A stretch of DNA of 64,000 nucleotides from Cupriavidus neocaledonicus (GTDB taxonomy: Bacteria > Pseudomonadota > Gammaproteobacteria > Burkholderiales > Burkholderiaceae). The notes under the pieces are model-generated. The model saw only the letters and a list, made by a program, of their open reading frames with translations. It was not told the origin of the DNA and ran no database searches. How positions within the stretch are numbered: the stretch's first letter is position 1; each line of letters starts with the position of its first letter. Positions 1 through 7,109 of this stretch are shown in pieces. The stretch lies in contig NZ_AQUR01000107.1 of the NCBI RefSeq assembly GCF_000372525.1, positions 384,548-448,547 of the forward strand, in the 5' to 3' direction. Position numbers and translations under genes: made by a program.

Positions 1-48
1 AGACAGCGGCGTCCGCTACCCAGCGCCCACACTTATCGGTTGTTTGTT

Positions 49-59
49 TGTTAAAGAAC
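49..59 (-). promoter_or_regulatory. boxA antitermination signal of an rrn leader
   Basis: The minus strand reads GTTCTTTAACA, matching the boxA core (TGCTCTTTAACA) bound by NusB/NusE in rRNA antitermination. It is followed at 37-26 by GATAAGTGTGGG, the boxC-like stretch usual in Burkholderiaceae rRNA leaders. Distance from the promoter (about 55 bp downstream of the expected start) is normal for an rrn leader. Confidence 0.75.
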
Positions 60-115
60 TTCGCTTCCCGGCTTTGCCGTTCAGCGCGCTGCGTTGTCTG
101 CAGCAGAGAAACGAG

Positions 116-144
116 ATTATGCAGAGCTTTCTTCGTTTCGTCAA
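116..144 (-). promoter_or_regulatory. rRNA-operon promoter reading out of the left edge
   Basis: Read on the minus strand, a -35 box TTGACG (144-139) is followed by an exact 17-bp spacer and a -10 box CATAAT (121-116). The upstream DNA is AT-rich and holds the inverted repeat GCAGCAA...TTGCTGC (151-170). The leader that follows carries boxA and boxC-like signals, which is the arrangement of an rrn P1 promoter. The rRNA genes would lie left of position 1. The promoter is divergent from the nuclease gene starting at 352. Confidence 0.8.
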
Positions 145-351
145 CCGTTTGCAGCAATCTTTTTTGCTGCCGTCAGCGCTGCAAACCTTGCTGCGCCAAC
201 CTCCCGGCCGACCCCGCAACCCTTGCCACGCCTGACTTGCAGCGCCGCGTTGTGTTGCGAGGGGGCGAATCTTAAGGGACGGGATCGGGGTTGGCAAGGG
301 GTTTTTGAAAACTTCTTCGTGCCGCCATCAGCGGCCCCTTAAAATCGGCAA

Positions 352-1956
352 ATGCCTGACCTGCCTACCTATCAACCGTCGCGCCTGCCGGCAGACGGTA
401 CCCGCCTGCTCGATGCCCAGTTCCTGGCCGCGGCGCTGTCGCGCCCTATTGTCTTTGTCGACCTGGAGACCACCGGCGCGGACGCCCAGCGTGACCGCAT
501 CACCGAGATCGGCGTGGTTGAAGTGGGCCCCGACGGTATCGTCGAATGGGAGACCCTGCTCGACCCCGGCATGTCGATCCCGCCGTTCATCCAGCGCATG
601 ACCGGTATCAGCGATGACATGGTGCGCGGTCAGCCGACCTTCGAATCCCTGGCCGAGTCGCTCGCGGAGCGCCTGCAGGGCCGCCTGTTCGTGGCCCATA
701 ACGCACGCTTCGACTACGGCTTCCTGAAGAACGCGTTCCGGCGCGCCGGCATGACCTTCCGGGCCGACGTGCTGTGTACGGTCAGGCTCTCGCGCTCGCT
801 GTTCCCGTCGGTCGAGCGCCATGGCCTGGACGCGCTGATTGCCCGCTTCGGCCTGACACCCAAGGGCCGGCACCGCGCGCTGGCCGATGCCGAGCTGCTG
901 TGGCAATTCTGGCAGAAGATCCATGCGACGTATTCGGTCGACCTGGTGGAAGCGGCAGTGCGCACGCTGGTGCGGCGCGCCAGCCTGCCGGCCGGCCTGG
1001 AAGAGACCGCGCTCGAAGACGTGCCCGCTACCCCTGGTGTCTATATCTTCTATGGCGACCAGGACGTGCCGCTCTATGTCGGCAAGAGCGTGCACCTGCG
1101 CCAGCGCATCGGCGCGCATTTTTCCGGCGACTACCGCTACGGCAAGGATATGCGGCTGGCGCGGCTGGTGCGCCGGGTCGAATGGCGGGAAACCGGCGGC
1201 GAAATCGGCGCGCTGTTGCTGGAAGCCCGGTTGGTCAAGGCGATGCAACCGGTGCACAACCAGATGCTGCGCCGGAATACGCGCCTGTACGCCTGGGAGC
1301 TGCCGCAGCAGTTGCCGGTGCCGCGCCTGCGCTCGGATCGCAACACGGACTTCTGCCGGCATCGCGACCTGTTCGGTGTCTTCGGCAGCCGGGGCGCGGC
1401 CGAGGCACGGCTGCGCGCGCTGGCCGAGGAGCATGGCCTGTGCATGGCCACGCTATCGCTGGAAAAGACCACGCGCCGTGGCAGCCCCTGCTTTGCGCGC
1501 CAAGTCCACCGCTGCGCCGGCGCCTGCGTCGGCGTGGAATCGTCGCGCGAACACCGTGCCCGTCTGGCCGCCGCGCTGGGGCCGATCGCGCTGGTGCCAT
1601 GGCCGTTCGACGGCCCGGTGGCCTGGCGCGAGCAACACGGCGCGCGCGCGTGGTGGCATGTGGTTGACGAGTGGTGCTACCTGGGCTGCGCGGACACGCT
1701 GGAAGAAGCCGGCGCACTTGCCGCCGCGCCCGCGCATTTTGACCTCGACACCTACCAGATCCTGGCGCCGCGCCGGGAGCAATGGATGCCGGACGCGGTG
1801 CCCTTGTCCGTACGGCGGGATTTCACGCTGACCGCGCCGGGGACCGTCGCTGAAGCACCGCGTCCCGTGCGCCCGGTGTCGACCCCAGCTGCGCGCAAGT
1901 CCTCTGCTACAGCAGGGCAGCAAACCCTGGGCTTGTTTGCCGAGTTTGCCGAGTAA
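352..1956 (+). CDS. DnaQ-like exonuclease fused to a GIY-YIG (Cho/UvrC-N) endonuclease
   Basis: A 534-residue DNA repair or processing nuclease. Residues about 33-190 form a DEDDh 3'-5' exonuclease: Exo I is D37/E39 in VDLETT, Exo II is D121, Exo III is H174/D179 in HRALADA. Residues about 225-310 form a GIY-YIG nuclease like UvrC-N/Cho, with PGVYIFY (Y231), LYVGKS (Y242) and catalytic E291. Cysteines at PCFARQVHRCAGACVG recall the UvrC cysteine region. The C-terminus ends QTLGLFAEFAE, and residues 524-529 resemble a sliding-clamp-binding motif. Such epsilon/Cho fusions are known in proteobacteria; Cho makes the 3' incision in nucleotide excision repair. The ribosome binding site is weak. It stands alone, divergent from the rrn promoter. 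Confidence 0.9.
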   Translation: MPDLPTYQPSRLPADGTRLLDAQFLAAALSRPIVFVDLETTGADAQRDRITEIGVVEVGPDGIVEWETLLDPGMSIPPFIQRMTGISDDMVRGQPTFESLAESLAERLQGRLFVAHNARFDYGFLKNAFRRAGMTFRADVLCTVRLSRSLFPSVERHGLDALIARFGLTPKGRHRALADAELLWQFWQKIHATYSVDLVEAAVRTLVRRASLPAGLEETALEDVPATPGVYIFYGDQDVPLYVGKSVHLRQRIGAHFSGDYRYGKDMRLARLVRRVEWRETGGEIGALLLEARLVKAMQPVHNQMLRRNTRLYAWELPQQLPVPRLRSDRNTDFCRHRDLFGVFGSRGAAEARLRALAEEHGLCMATLSLEKTTRRGSPCFARQVHRCAGACVGVESSREHRARLAAALGPIALVPWPFDGPVAWREQHGARAWWHVVDEWCYLGCADTLEEAGALAAAPAHFDLDTYQILAPRREQWMPDAVPLSVRRDFTLTAPGTVAEAPRPVRPVSTPAARKSSATAGQQTLGLFAEFAE

Positions 1957-2078
1957 GCCTGCCGGGGGCCCTGGCAATCTGTGCGCCAGCCCCCACAACG
2001 CGCTTGCAAACGATGTGACGGCTCCGCTAGTCTCCACAGACCGGCCCGTGCCGCCGGCCGCGCCGATGTGGAGCCTCC

Positions 2079-2531
2079 ATGCCCGCCGATCCAGCCCCAG
2101 TTGCATATGCCGCCCCAACCGTGGTGCGCAAGCATGTGCGCGTCGCGGTCCTGTGCGCGGCGACTTTGGCGGCGGCTTTGGCGGCGGCCTGCGCCGGGAT
2201 CGGGACGGGTGCGATGCAAGACGTCATCGATTCCTGGAAGAGCATTCCGGTCGATGAAGCGAAGCGCCAGTGGGGTCCGCCGCAGGCGGTGCAGGCCCTT
2301 CCCGCCGGCACCGCCTACGTCTGGACCGACTTGGTGCCGGCCGCGCGGCCGCCGGGCAGCGGCCCGCGCGATGCCGGCATGGAGCGCACCCCAGTGCCGG
2401 GACAGTGCCAGCGCAAGCTGGTGGCGGATCCCAATGGCATCGTGACCGGCGGCGAGTGGCGCGGCGATGCCTGCTGCATCACCGCGCTGGCCGGGCGCTG
2501 CGCCGCGCTCAAATACCGGGCGCGCGGCTGA
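2079..2531 (+). CDS. small putative lipoprotein of unknown function
   Basis: A 150-residue protein with a hydrophobic segment at residues 21-38 ending ALAAAC, a plausible but imperfect lipobox with C38 as the lipidated cysteine. The N-terminus before it is unusually long and starts at the only ATG in frame, which has a GGAG site just upstream. The mature part contains the WGPPQAV motif typical of small betaproteobacterial lipoproteins that begin with a conserved Trp-Gly, and four further cysteines (CQR, CCI, RCAA) that could form two disulphides. I do not recognise a function. It follows the nuclease gene by about 120 bp and probably has its own promoter. Confidence 0.6.
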   Translation: MPADPAPVAYAAPTVVRKHVRVAVLCAATLAAALAAACAGIGTGAMQDVIDSWKSIPVDEAKRQWGPPQAVQALPAGTAYVWTDLVPAARPPGSGPRDAGMERTPVPGQCQRKLVADPNGIVTGGEWRGDACCITALAGRCAALKYRARG

Positions 2532-2565
2532 ACGCGGCCATCGCCCCAGACTCTTTCCGCCGCGC

Positions 2566-3540
2566 TCAGCGTTCCGGCCACGCGCCGGTATCGGCCAGCA
2601 CTGGCGAGAACTCCCGGAAGGCGAAGCGCAATGGCAGCACGCGCTCGCGCCGCACCACGCGCTCGACATGCAGCCGCACCAGCCGCTCGGCGCCGGCGTA
2701 GGCGGTCAGTTCCTCGCCCTCCCAGATCACTTCGGCGCGCCCGCCCACATGCAGCAGCGAACCGTCGGCAAAGTCCGGCACGACGATGCCCGCACGCGGG
2801 TCGGCCATCAGGTTGCCGACCGTGTTGAAGAAGTTGTTGCCGTTGAAATCCGGGAACGTCAGGGTATGGGCGTCGTCCACCCGGATAAAGCCCGGCTTGC
2901 CGCCGCGGTGCGAGACGTCGACCCCGCCGGTGTGCTCGCCCTCGTTTTGCGGCGACGCGATATGGCTGGACGCGATGAACAGCGTATCGGCGCCGCGCAG
3001 CCAGGCGCTGGCATGCGCGTCGAGCGTGTCGCCGTGCCACGTCGCGGGCGCGGCCGCAGACTCGGCGGCGGCGACATCGCGCAACTGGATGTAGCGCGGG
3101 CAGTTGCCAAAGCTCTGCTCGACCTCCACCGTCAGCCCCGCCCGATCCCGCGCCACGATGATCCCGTTCATGCGGTTGCGCCGGCGCGTCGGCAGCTCGA
3201 TGCCGAGCAGTCCGATGCGGGCGCCCTGCTCCAGCGCCGCGGCGAGCGGATCGCCGGGCAACGGCACGGCGTCGATGCGCAGGTGCGTGGCGTCCGGCGT
3301 CCGCGCAAACCCCGGCGGCCCGGCCAGCACCGTGGCCCACGGCATGCCGTCGGCATCGACGGCACCGGCCAGCAGGAACGGTAATTGCGCGAAGAACGTG
3401 CGGTGCTGTTCCGGCATCTCGCCACGGATCACGCGCGGACCCGCCGCGGCCATGCGCTCGCGCTTGCCGGCGCGCTGCTGTGCGGCGAGTTCGCCGGCGT
3501 GGAATGGCAGGCCGGCATGCGGCCAGGTGGGCAGGTCCAT
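2566..3540 (-). CDS. pyridoxamine-5'-phosphate-oxidase-fold flavin-binding protein
   Basis: A 324-residue cytoplasmic protein of the FMN-binding split-barrel (PNPOx-like) superfamily. Two barrel repeats are suggested: residues about 50-150 (LLAGAVDADGMPWATVLAGP) and about 180-300 (FIASSHIA, FPDFNGNNFFNTVGNLMADP, AGIVVPDF). Members bind FMN or F420 and often act as reductases of small molecules; the substrate here is unknown. The start has an AAGGAG site. It follows the glutathione transferase gene by 50 bp on the same strand, so the two are probably one operon controlled by the divergent LysR regulator. Confidence 0.8.
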   Translation of the reverse strand: MDLPTWPHAGLPFHAGELAAQQRAGKRERMAAAGPRVIRGEMPEQHRTFFAQLPFLLAGAVDADGMPWATVLAGPPGFARTPDATHLRIDAVPLPGDPLAAALEQGARIGLLGIELPTRRRNRMNGIIVARDRAGLTVEVEQSFGNCPRYIQLRDVAAAESAAAPATWHGDTLDAHASAWLRGADTLFIASSHIASPQNEGEHTGGVDVSHRGGKPGFIRVDDAHTLTFPDFNGNNFFNTVGNLMADPRAGIVVPDFADGSLLHVGGRAEVIWEGEELTAYAGAERLVRLHVERVVRRERVLPLRFAFREFSPVLADTGAWPER

Positions 3541-3590
3541 GGTTTGCTCCTTCGCAACGGGAATGGCTTGGCGCTCGCCGCACGCAATGG

Positions 3591-4241
3591 CTAGGCGGCC
3601 AGGCTGGCCTTCGATACCACCATCGGCACGAAGCCGGGCAATGCCTCCACGCGGCGCAGCCAGGCGTTGAGCGCCGGGTACGGCGCCAGCGACACGTTGC
3701 CTTCCTCGGCGCGGGCGATATAGCTGTAGGCGGCCACGTCAGCAATGGTGGCGTGATCGGCGGCCAGGAACGGCTGCGCGGCCAGCAGCGGCTCCATCAA
3801 CGTGAACAGCCGCTGCGCGCGGGCGACGGCATCTTCCATCGGCACCGGCCGCCCGAACAGCACGCCCAGGCGCGCGGCGGCCGGGCCGAACGCAATTTCG
3901 CCGGCCGCCACCGACAGCCAGCGCTGCACGCGCGCGGCACCGACCGGATCGCGCGGCAGCCAGCGGCCATCGTCATACCGCGTGGCCAGGTAGACCAGGA
4001 TCGCGTTGGAATCGCCCAGCACCGCGCCGTCGTCGTCCAGCACCGGCACCTGGCCGAACGGGTTCAGGCGCAGGAAGGCCTCGCTGCGCTGCTCGCCGCC
4101 GCGCAGGTCGACGTCCACCAGCCGGTAAGGCAGGCCCAGCAGCCCCAGCATCAGCTCGACGCGATGCGCGTGCCCCGACAACGGCGAACGGTACAGCACC
4201 AGCGGCCTGGCGGGCACTGGGGGGGAATTGGTCTGTTGCAT
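3591..4241 (-). CDS. glutathione S-transferase family protein
   Basis: A 216-residue cytoplasmic GST. The N-terminal thioredoxin-fold domain (about 12-90) has LYRSPLSGHAHRV with the likely catalytic serine, the cis-proline stretch NPFGQVPVLDDDG and the gamma-glutamyl-binding DSNAILVYLA. The C-terminal helical domain (about 100-210) has the capping motif TIADVAAYSY. The family conjugates or reduces electrophiles with glutathione. The start has an AGGAG site. It is the first gene of a two-gene operon with the split-barrel flavoprotein and is divergent from the LysR gene. Confidence 0.9.
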   Translation of the reverse strand: MQQTNSPPVPARPLVLYRSPLSGHAHRVELMLGLLGLPYRLVDVDLRGGEQRSEAFLRLNPFGQVPVLDDDGAVLGDSNAILVYLATRYDDGRWLPRDPVGAARVQRWLSVAAGEIAFGPAAARLGVLFGRPVPMEDAVARAQRLFTLMEPLLAAQPFLAADHATIADVAAYSYIARAEEGNVSLAPYPALNAWLRRVEALPGFVPMVVSKASLAA

Positions 4242-4320
4242 GGCACTCTCCTGAGCGGTTGGTATGGACGGATTCTCGGTGCCGGCGCCACTGGAATAAA
4301 TGGGGCCATTGATATTTGAC

Positions 4321-4339
4321 TACTCCGGAAAATGGAGTA
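4321..4339. promoter_or_regulatory. inverted repeat in the GST/LysR divergent promoter
   Basis: TACTCC (4321-4326) and GGAGTA (4334-4339) are exact inverted arms separated by 7 bp. The repeat ends 12 bp before the preferred LysR start codon at 4352 and lies between the two divergent genes. It is a reasonable operator for the regulator or its autorepression site. LysR boxes normally show a T-N11-A pattern, so the assignment to this regulator is inference. Confidence 0.45.
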
Positions 4340-4351
4340 ATGTTTGGCGCC

Positions 4352-5242
4352 ATGGACAAGCTACGTGCGATGCAGACCTTTGTGCGGATCGTCGACGAAG
4401 GCAGCCTGACGGCCGCCGCGGCGTCGCTGCATACCTCGTTGCCGGCGGTGGTGCGCACGCTGGCGGCGCTCGAATCCGCGCTGCAGGTGCGGCTGCTCAA
4501 CCGCACCACGCGGCGGCTGTCGCTGACCGCCGAGGGCCGCAGCTACCTGGACGGCTGCCGGCGCATCCTGGCCAATATCGACGAAGTCGAAGCGGGCCTG
4601 ACCGAGAGCCATGTCGAGCCCAGCGGCCAGCTCACGCTGACCGCCTCGGTGCTGTTCGGCCAGATGTACGTGGCGCCCGCGGTGACGCGCTTCGTGCAGC
4701 GCTATCCGCGCGTGCGCTGTCGCATGGAATTCACCGACCGCGTGGTGAACCTGCTCGAGGAAGACCTCGACGTGGGCGTGCGCATCGGCCCGCTGGCCGA
4801 CTCCACGCTGGTGGCGCAATCCGTCGGCCGCATCCGCCGCGTGGTGGTCGCCACGCCGGCCTACCTGCGCAAGCACGGCGTGCCGCGCCACCCCGACGCG
4901 CTGGCGAACGCCAACTGCGTGCGCTTCACCGGCAACCATGCGCACTGGTGGTCGTTCCGCGATGGCAGGCGCGAGTTCCATGTGCCGGTGTCGGGCAACC
5001 TGGAGTTCAACCAGACCGCGCCCGCCGTGGCCGCCTGCGCGGCGGGCGCCGGCTTCGGCCATTTCCTGTCGTACCAGGTCGCGCAACTGGTGGAGGAGCG
5101 CAAGCTGCGCATCGTGCTAGAGGACTTCGAGCTGCCGGCGTGGCCGCTGTCGCTGATCTATCCCCACGCGCGCCTGCTGCCGGCGCGCACCCGCGCCTTT
5201 ATCGACTGGATGCGCGACGAGCTGAGCCCGCGGTTCAGCTGA
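4352..5242 (+). CDS. LysR-family transcriptional regulator
   Basis: A 296-residue regulator. The start is taken at MDKLRAMQTFVRI, the standard opening of this LysR subgroup; an in-frame ATG at 4316 would add 12 residues but would run through the inverted repeat at 4321-4339. The winged helix-turn-helix occupies residues about 1-60 (SLTAAAASLHTSLPAVVRTLAALE), followed by the periplasmic-binding-like effector domain (about 90-290). It belongs to the type often found next to oxidoreductases or GSTs, and its divergent position points to control of the GST/flavoprotein operon. The inducer cannot be told from sequence. Confidence 0.88.
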   Translation: MDKLRAMQTFVRIVDEGSLTAAAASLHTSLPAVVRTLAALESALQVRLLNRTTRRLSLTAEGRSYLDGCRRILANIDEVEAGLTESHVEPSGQLTLTASVLFGQMYVAPAVTRFVQRYPRVRCRMEFTDRVVNLLEEDLDVGVRIGPLADSTLVAQSVGRIRRVVVATPAYLRKHGVPRHPDALANANCVRFTGNHAHWWSFRDGRREFHVPVSGNLEFNQTAPAVAACAAGAGFGHFLSYQVAQLVEERKLRIVLEDFELPAWPLSLIYPHARLLPARTRAFIDWMRDELSPRFS

Positions 5243-5376
5243 AGCCTCGTCTCCCCGCGCTCGCCTTCAGAAGGTTCTGACGGATTGGCCCGGCAAGCGC
5301 AGGGCATGCGCCCCGCACCGCCGTGCGCCGCACGGCATCCGGGCGGGACATTTGCAGGGCCAAGCGACAAAACCCC

Positions 5377-5426
5377 TTGACGCGTTGCGGTGCGCACCGG
5401 TATTTTCAAATCCGAATCCGAATTCG
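5377..5426 (+). promoter_or_regulatory. promoter with palindromic operator of the TetR gene
   Basis: TTGACG (5377-5382), 18-bp spacer and TATTTT (5401-5406) form a good sigma-70 promoter. Directly downstream lie two ATCCGA repeats and the palindrome CGAATTCG (5419-5426) just before the ATG at 5438. An operator between the -10 box and the start codon is the usual arrangement for a self-repressing TetR gene. Confidence 0.6.
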
Positions 5427-5437
5427 AATACGGAAAT

Positions 5438-6130
5438 ATGACCATGTCAGCGACGCCTTCCAGCTTCCCCGCCAACGCTTCCTTCCCCCGTATCGACACC
5501 CCCTCTATCTTGCAGCCGCCCCGCCAGCGCCGCGCGCGCGAAACCGAACAGGCCCTGCTCGGCGCAGGCCGCGAACTGCTTGCCACGCGCGACTTTGCCG
5601 CGGTCTCGGTGGCGCAGATCGCCGCGGCGTGCCAGGTATCGGTGGGCGCCTTCTACGGGCGCTTCCGCGACAAGATGGCTTATTTCGAGGCGCTGCGCAC
5701 GCTGGTGATGGAAGAGACCTCGGCCTCGATCGACCGCTACCTGGCCCAGGAACGCTGGGAAGATGTCGCCACGCCGGTGCTGCTGGAAAAGACCGCCCGC
5801 TTCATGGTGCTCGGCACGCTGGCCAACCGTGGCGTGATGCGCGCGTCGCTGCGCCATGCCTCCACGCGTCCCGAGGAGTGGCTGCCCCACCGCCAGAACG
5901 GTGAAGCCATCGTGGAACGCATGGTGCAGCTGCTGGTGCCGCGCCTGCCGCTGCCCGCCGACACCGCCGAACTGCGCGTGCGCTTTGCCATGCAGGCCGT
6001 CTTCAGCGTGCTGGTCAATGCCGTGCTCAACGAGTCGGGCCCGCTGCACCTCGACGACGAACGGCTGATCACCGAGCTGAGCCGCCTGATGGCTGGCTAT
6101 CTCGACGTCAAGCCGACCGGGACCGCCTGA
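5438..6130 (+). CDS. TetR/AcrR-family transcriptional regulator
   Basis: A 230-residue repressor. After a 30-residue polar tail, the TetR helix-turn-helix lies at about residues 35-85 (ALLGAGRELLATRDF, VSVAQIAAACQVSVGAFYGRF); the rest is the helical ligand-binding domain. The ATG at 5438 is chosen because an upstream in-frame start at 5390 would lie inside the promoter; ATG 5444 is an equal alternative. No divergent partner gene exists, so its targets may be itself and genes elsewhere. The ligand is unknown. Confidence 0.85.
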   Translation: MTMSATPSSFPANASFPRIDTPSILQPPRQRRARETEQALLGAGRELLATRDFAAVSVAQIAAACQVSVGAFYGRFRDKMAYFEALRTLVMEETSASIDRYLAQERWEDVATPVLLEKTARFMVLGTLANRGVMRASLRHASTRPEEWLPHRQNGEAIVERMVQLLVPRLPLPADTAELRVRFAMQAVFSVLVNAVLNESGPLHLDDERLITELSRLMAGYLDVKPTGTA

Positions 6131-6277
6131 GCCTGTGCGGGTAATGCAGCCGGGCCATGGCTGCTATGAATTGCGCGGCGCTTGCTTGGCGGTGGCGCCG
6201 GCGCTCCCTAGAATGTGCCCACGCCCGGCGCCGCGCCGAGGCAGCCCTATCCGCCTCACTGCTCATCGGGACCGCTC

Positions 6278-6952
6278 ATGGCCACGCTTTTCCTCGTCCG
6301 CCACGGACAAGCCTCGTTTGGCGCCGCCAACTACGACTGCCTGTCGGCCACCGGCCGGCAGCAGGCGCGCTGGCTTGGCGAATACTTCGCTGAGCGCGGC
6401 GTCGGCTTCAGCCGGGTCGTGGCCGGCACGCTGGTGCGCCAGCAAGACACCGCCACCGAAATCCTGGCCGGCATGGGGCAGCCGCAGGCCGCGGTGATCT
6501 CGCATCCCGGCCTGAACGAATACGACGGCGAGGCGCTGTACCGCTGCCACACCGGCGGCGCCGACCACCGCGCCCACCAGAACTCGGACTACAACGACTA
6601 CTGGCGCACCTTCCGCGCGGCCTACGCGGCCTGGACGCAGGACGGGCTGGCCGACATGCCCGAGAGCTGGGCCGACTTCGGCGCGCGCATTGCCGGCGCG
6701 CTGGCGCAGGCCAGCGAGGGCACCACGCGCGAGGACGCGATCCTGGTAGTCAGCTCGGGCGGCGCCATCGGCCGCGCCACCGCTGACCTGCTCGGCGCGC
6801 CGGCACAGGCCGCGATCGAGATGAACCTGCAGTTCCGCAATACCGCGTTCTGCGAGATCATCGTTGGCCGCGGCGTGCAGCGTCTGCTGAGCTTCAACAA
6901 CGTGCCCCACCTCGAGCGTGCCGACCGGCGCAGCGCCGTGACCTTCGCCTGA
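6278..6952 (+). CDS. histidine phosphatase family (phosphoglycerate-mutase-like) protein
   Basis: A 224-residue enzyme opening MATLFLVRHGQASFG, where RHG carries the phospho-accepting histidine. The second conserved histidine is probably in the VVSSGGAIGR region, where the usual SHGG has been replaced by SSGG, so catalysis may be altered. The start is placed immediately before the RHG motif as in the family; an in-frame ATG at 6215 would add 21 unlike residues. Substrates of this family range from sugar phosphates to phosphohistidine. It is a single gene closed by a strong terminator. Confidence 0.82.
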   Translation: MATLFLVRHGQASFGAANYDCLSATGRQQARWLGEYFAERGVGFSRVVAGTLVRQQDTATEILAGMGQPQAAVISHPGLNEYDGEALYRCHTGGADHRAHQNSDYNDYWRTFRAAYAAWTQDGLADMPESWADFGARIAGALAQASEGTTREDAILVVSSGGAIGRATADLLGAPAQAAIEMNLQFRNTAFCEIIVGRGVQRLLSFNNVPHLERADRRSAVTFA

Positions 6953-6992
6953 CGCGGATCGCGCGTTCAGCGCCGTCCGCTCTGCCAATAAC

Positions 6993-7016
6993 AACGGCCG
7001 CGAATTCGCGGCCGTT
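6993..7016 (+). terminator. Rho-independent terminator after the phosphatase gene
   Basis: A perfect 24-bp palindrome with GC-rich 10-bp arms around AATT is followed by TTCCTTTTCT. It lies 40 bp after the phosphatase stop and 95 bp before the end of the leftward thiolase gene, so it may serve both convergent transcripts. Confidence 0.75.
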
Positions 7017-7109
7017 CCTTTTCTGCTCCGGCTGCTGGCGCGGGCACTTTGACATGCCCGCGCCGCCGGTCCTTCTCCCTTTACTGCCCTGTGCCGCCGC
7101 GTCTCTGTT

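Larger units (their letters stand above)
1..351 (-). other. rrn leader and divergent promoter region, no protein gene
   Basis: This gene-free stretch holds the minus-strand rRNA promoter, boxA and boxC-like signals. Short open frames on both strands here overlap those signals, have no ribosome binding sites and show no protein-like composition, so none is called. Positions 150-350 contain the probable UP-element/Fis region of the rrn promoter and the unmarked promoter of the nuclease gene. Confidence 0.65.

Noticed and set aside
1-351. tRNA or small protein gene in the left edge
   Set aside because: No cloverleaf can be drawn; the conserved stretches are explained by the rrn promoter, boxA and boxC-like signals.
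328-1434. Long open frame opposite the nuclease gene
   Set aside because: It is the antisense shadow of a high-GC3 gene with clear nuclease motifs; its protein is Arg/Ala/His-rich without any domain.
5390-5437. Earlier start of the TetR protein
   Set aside because: These codons cover the -10 box and the palindromic operator.
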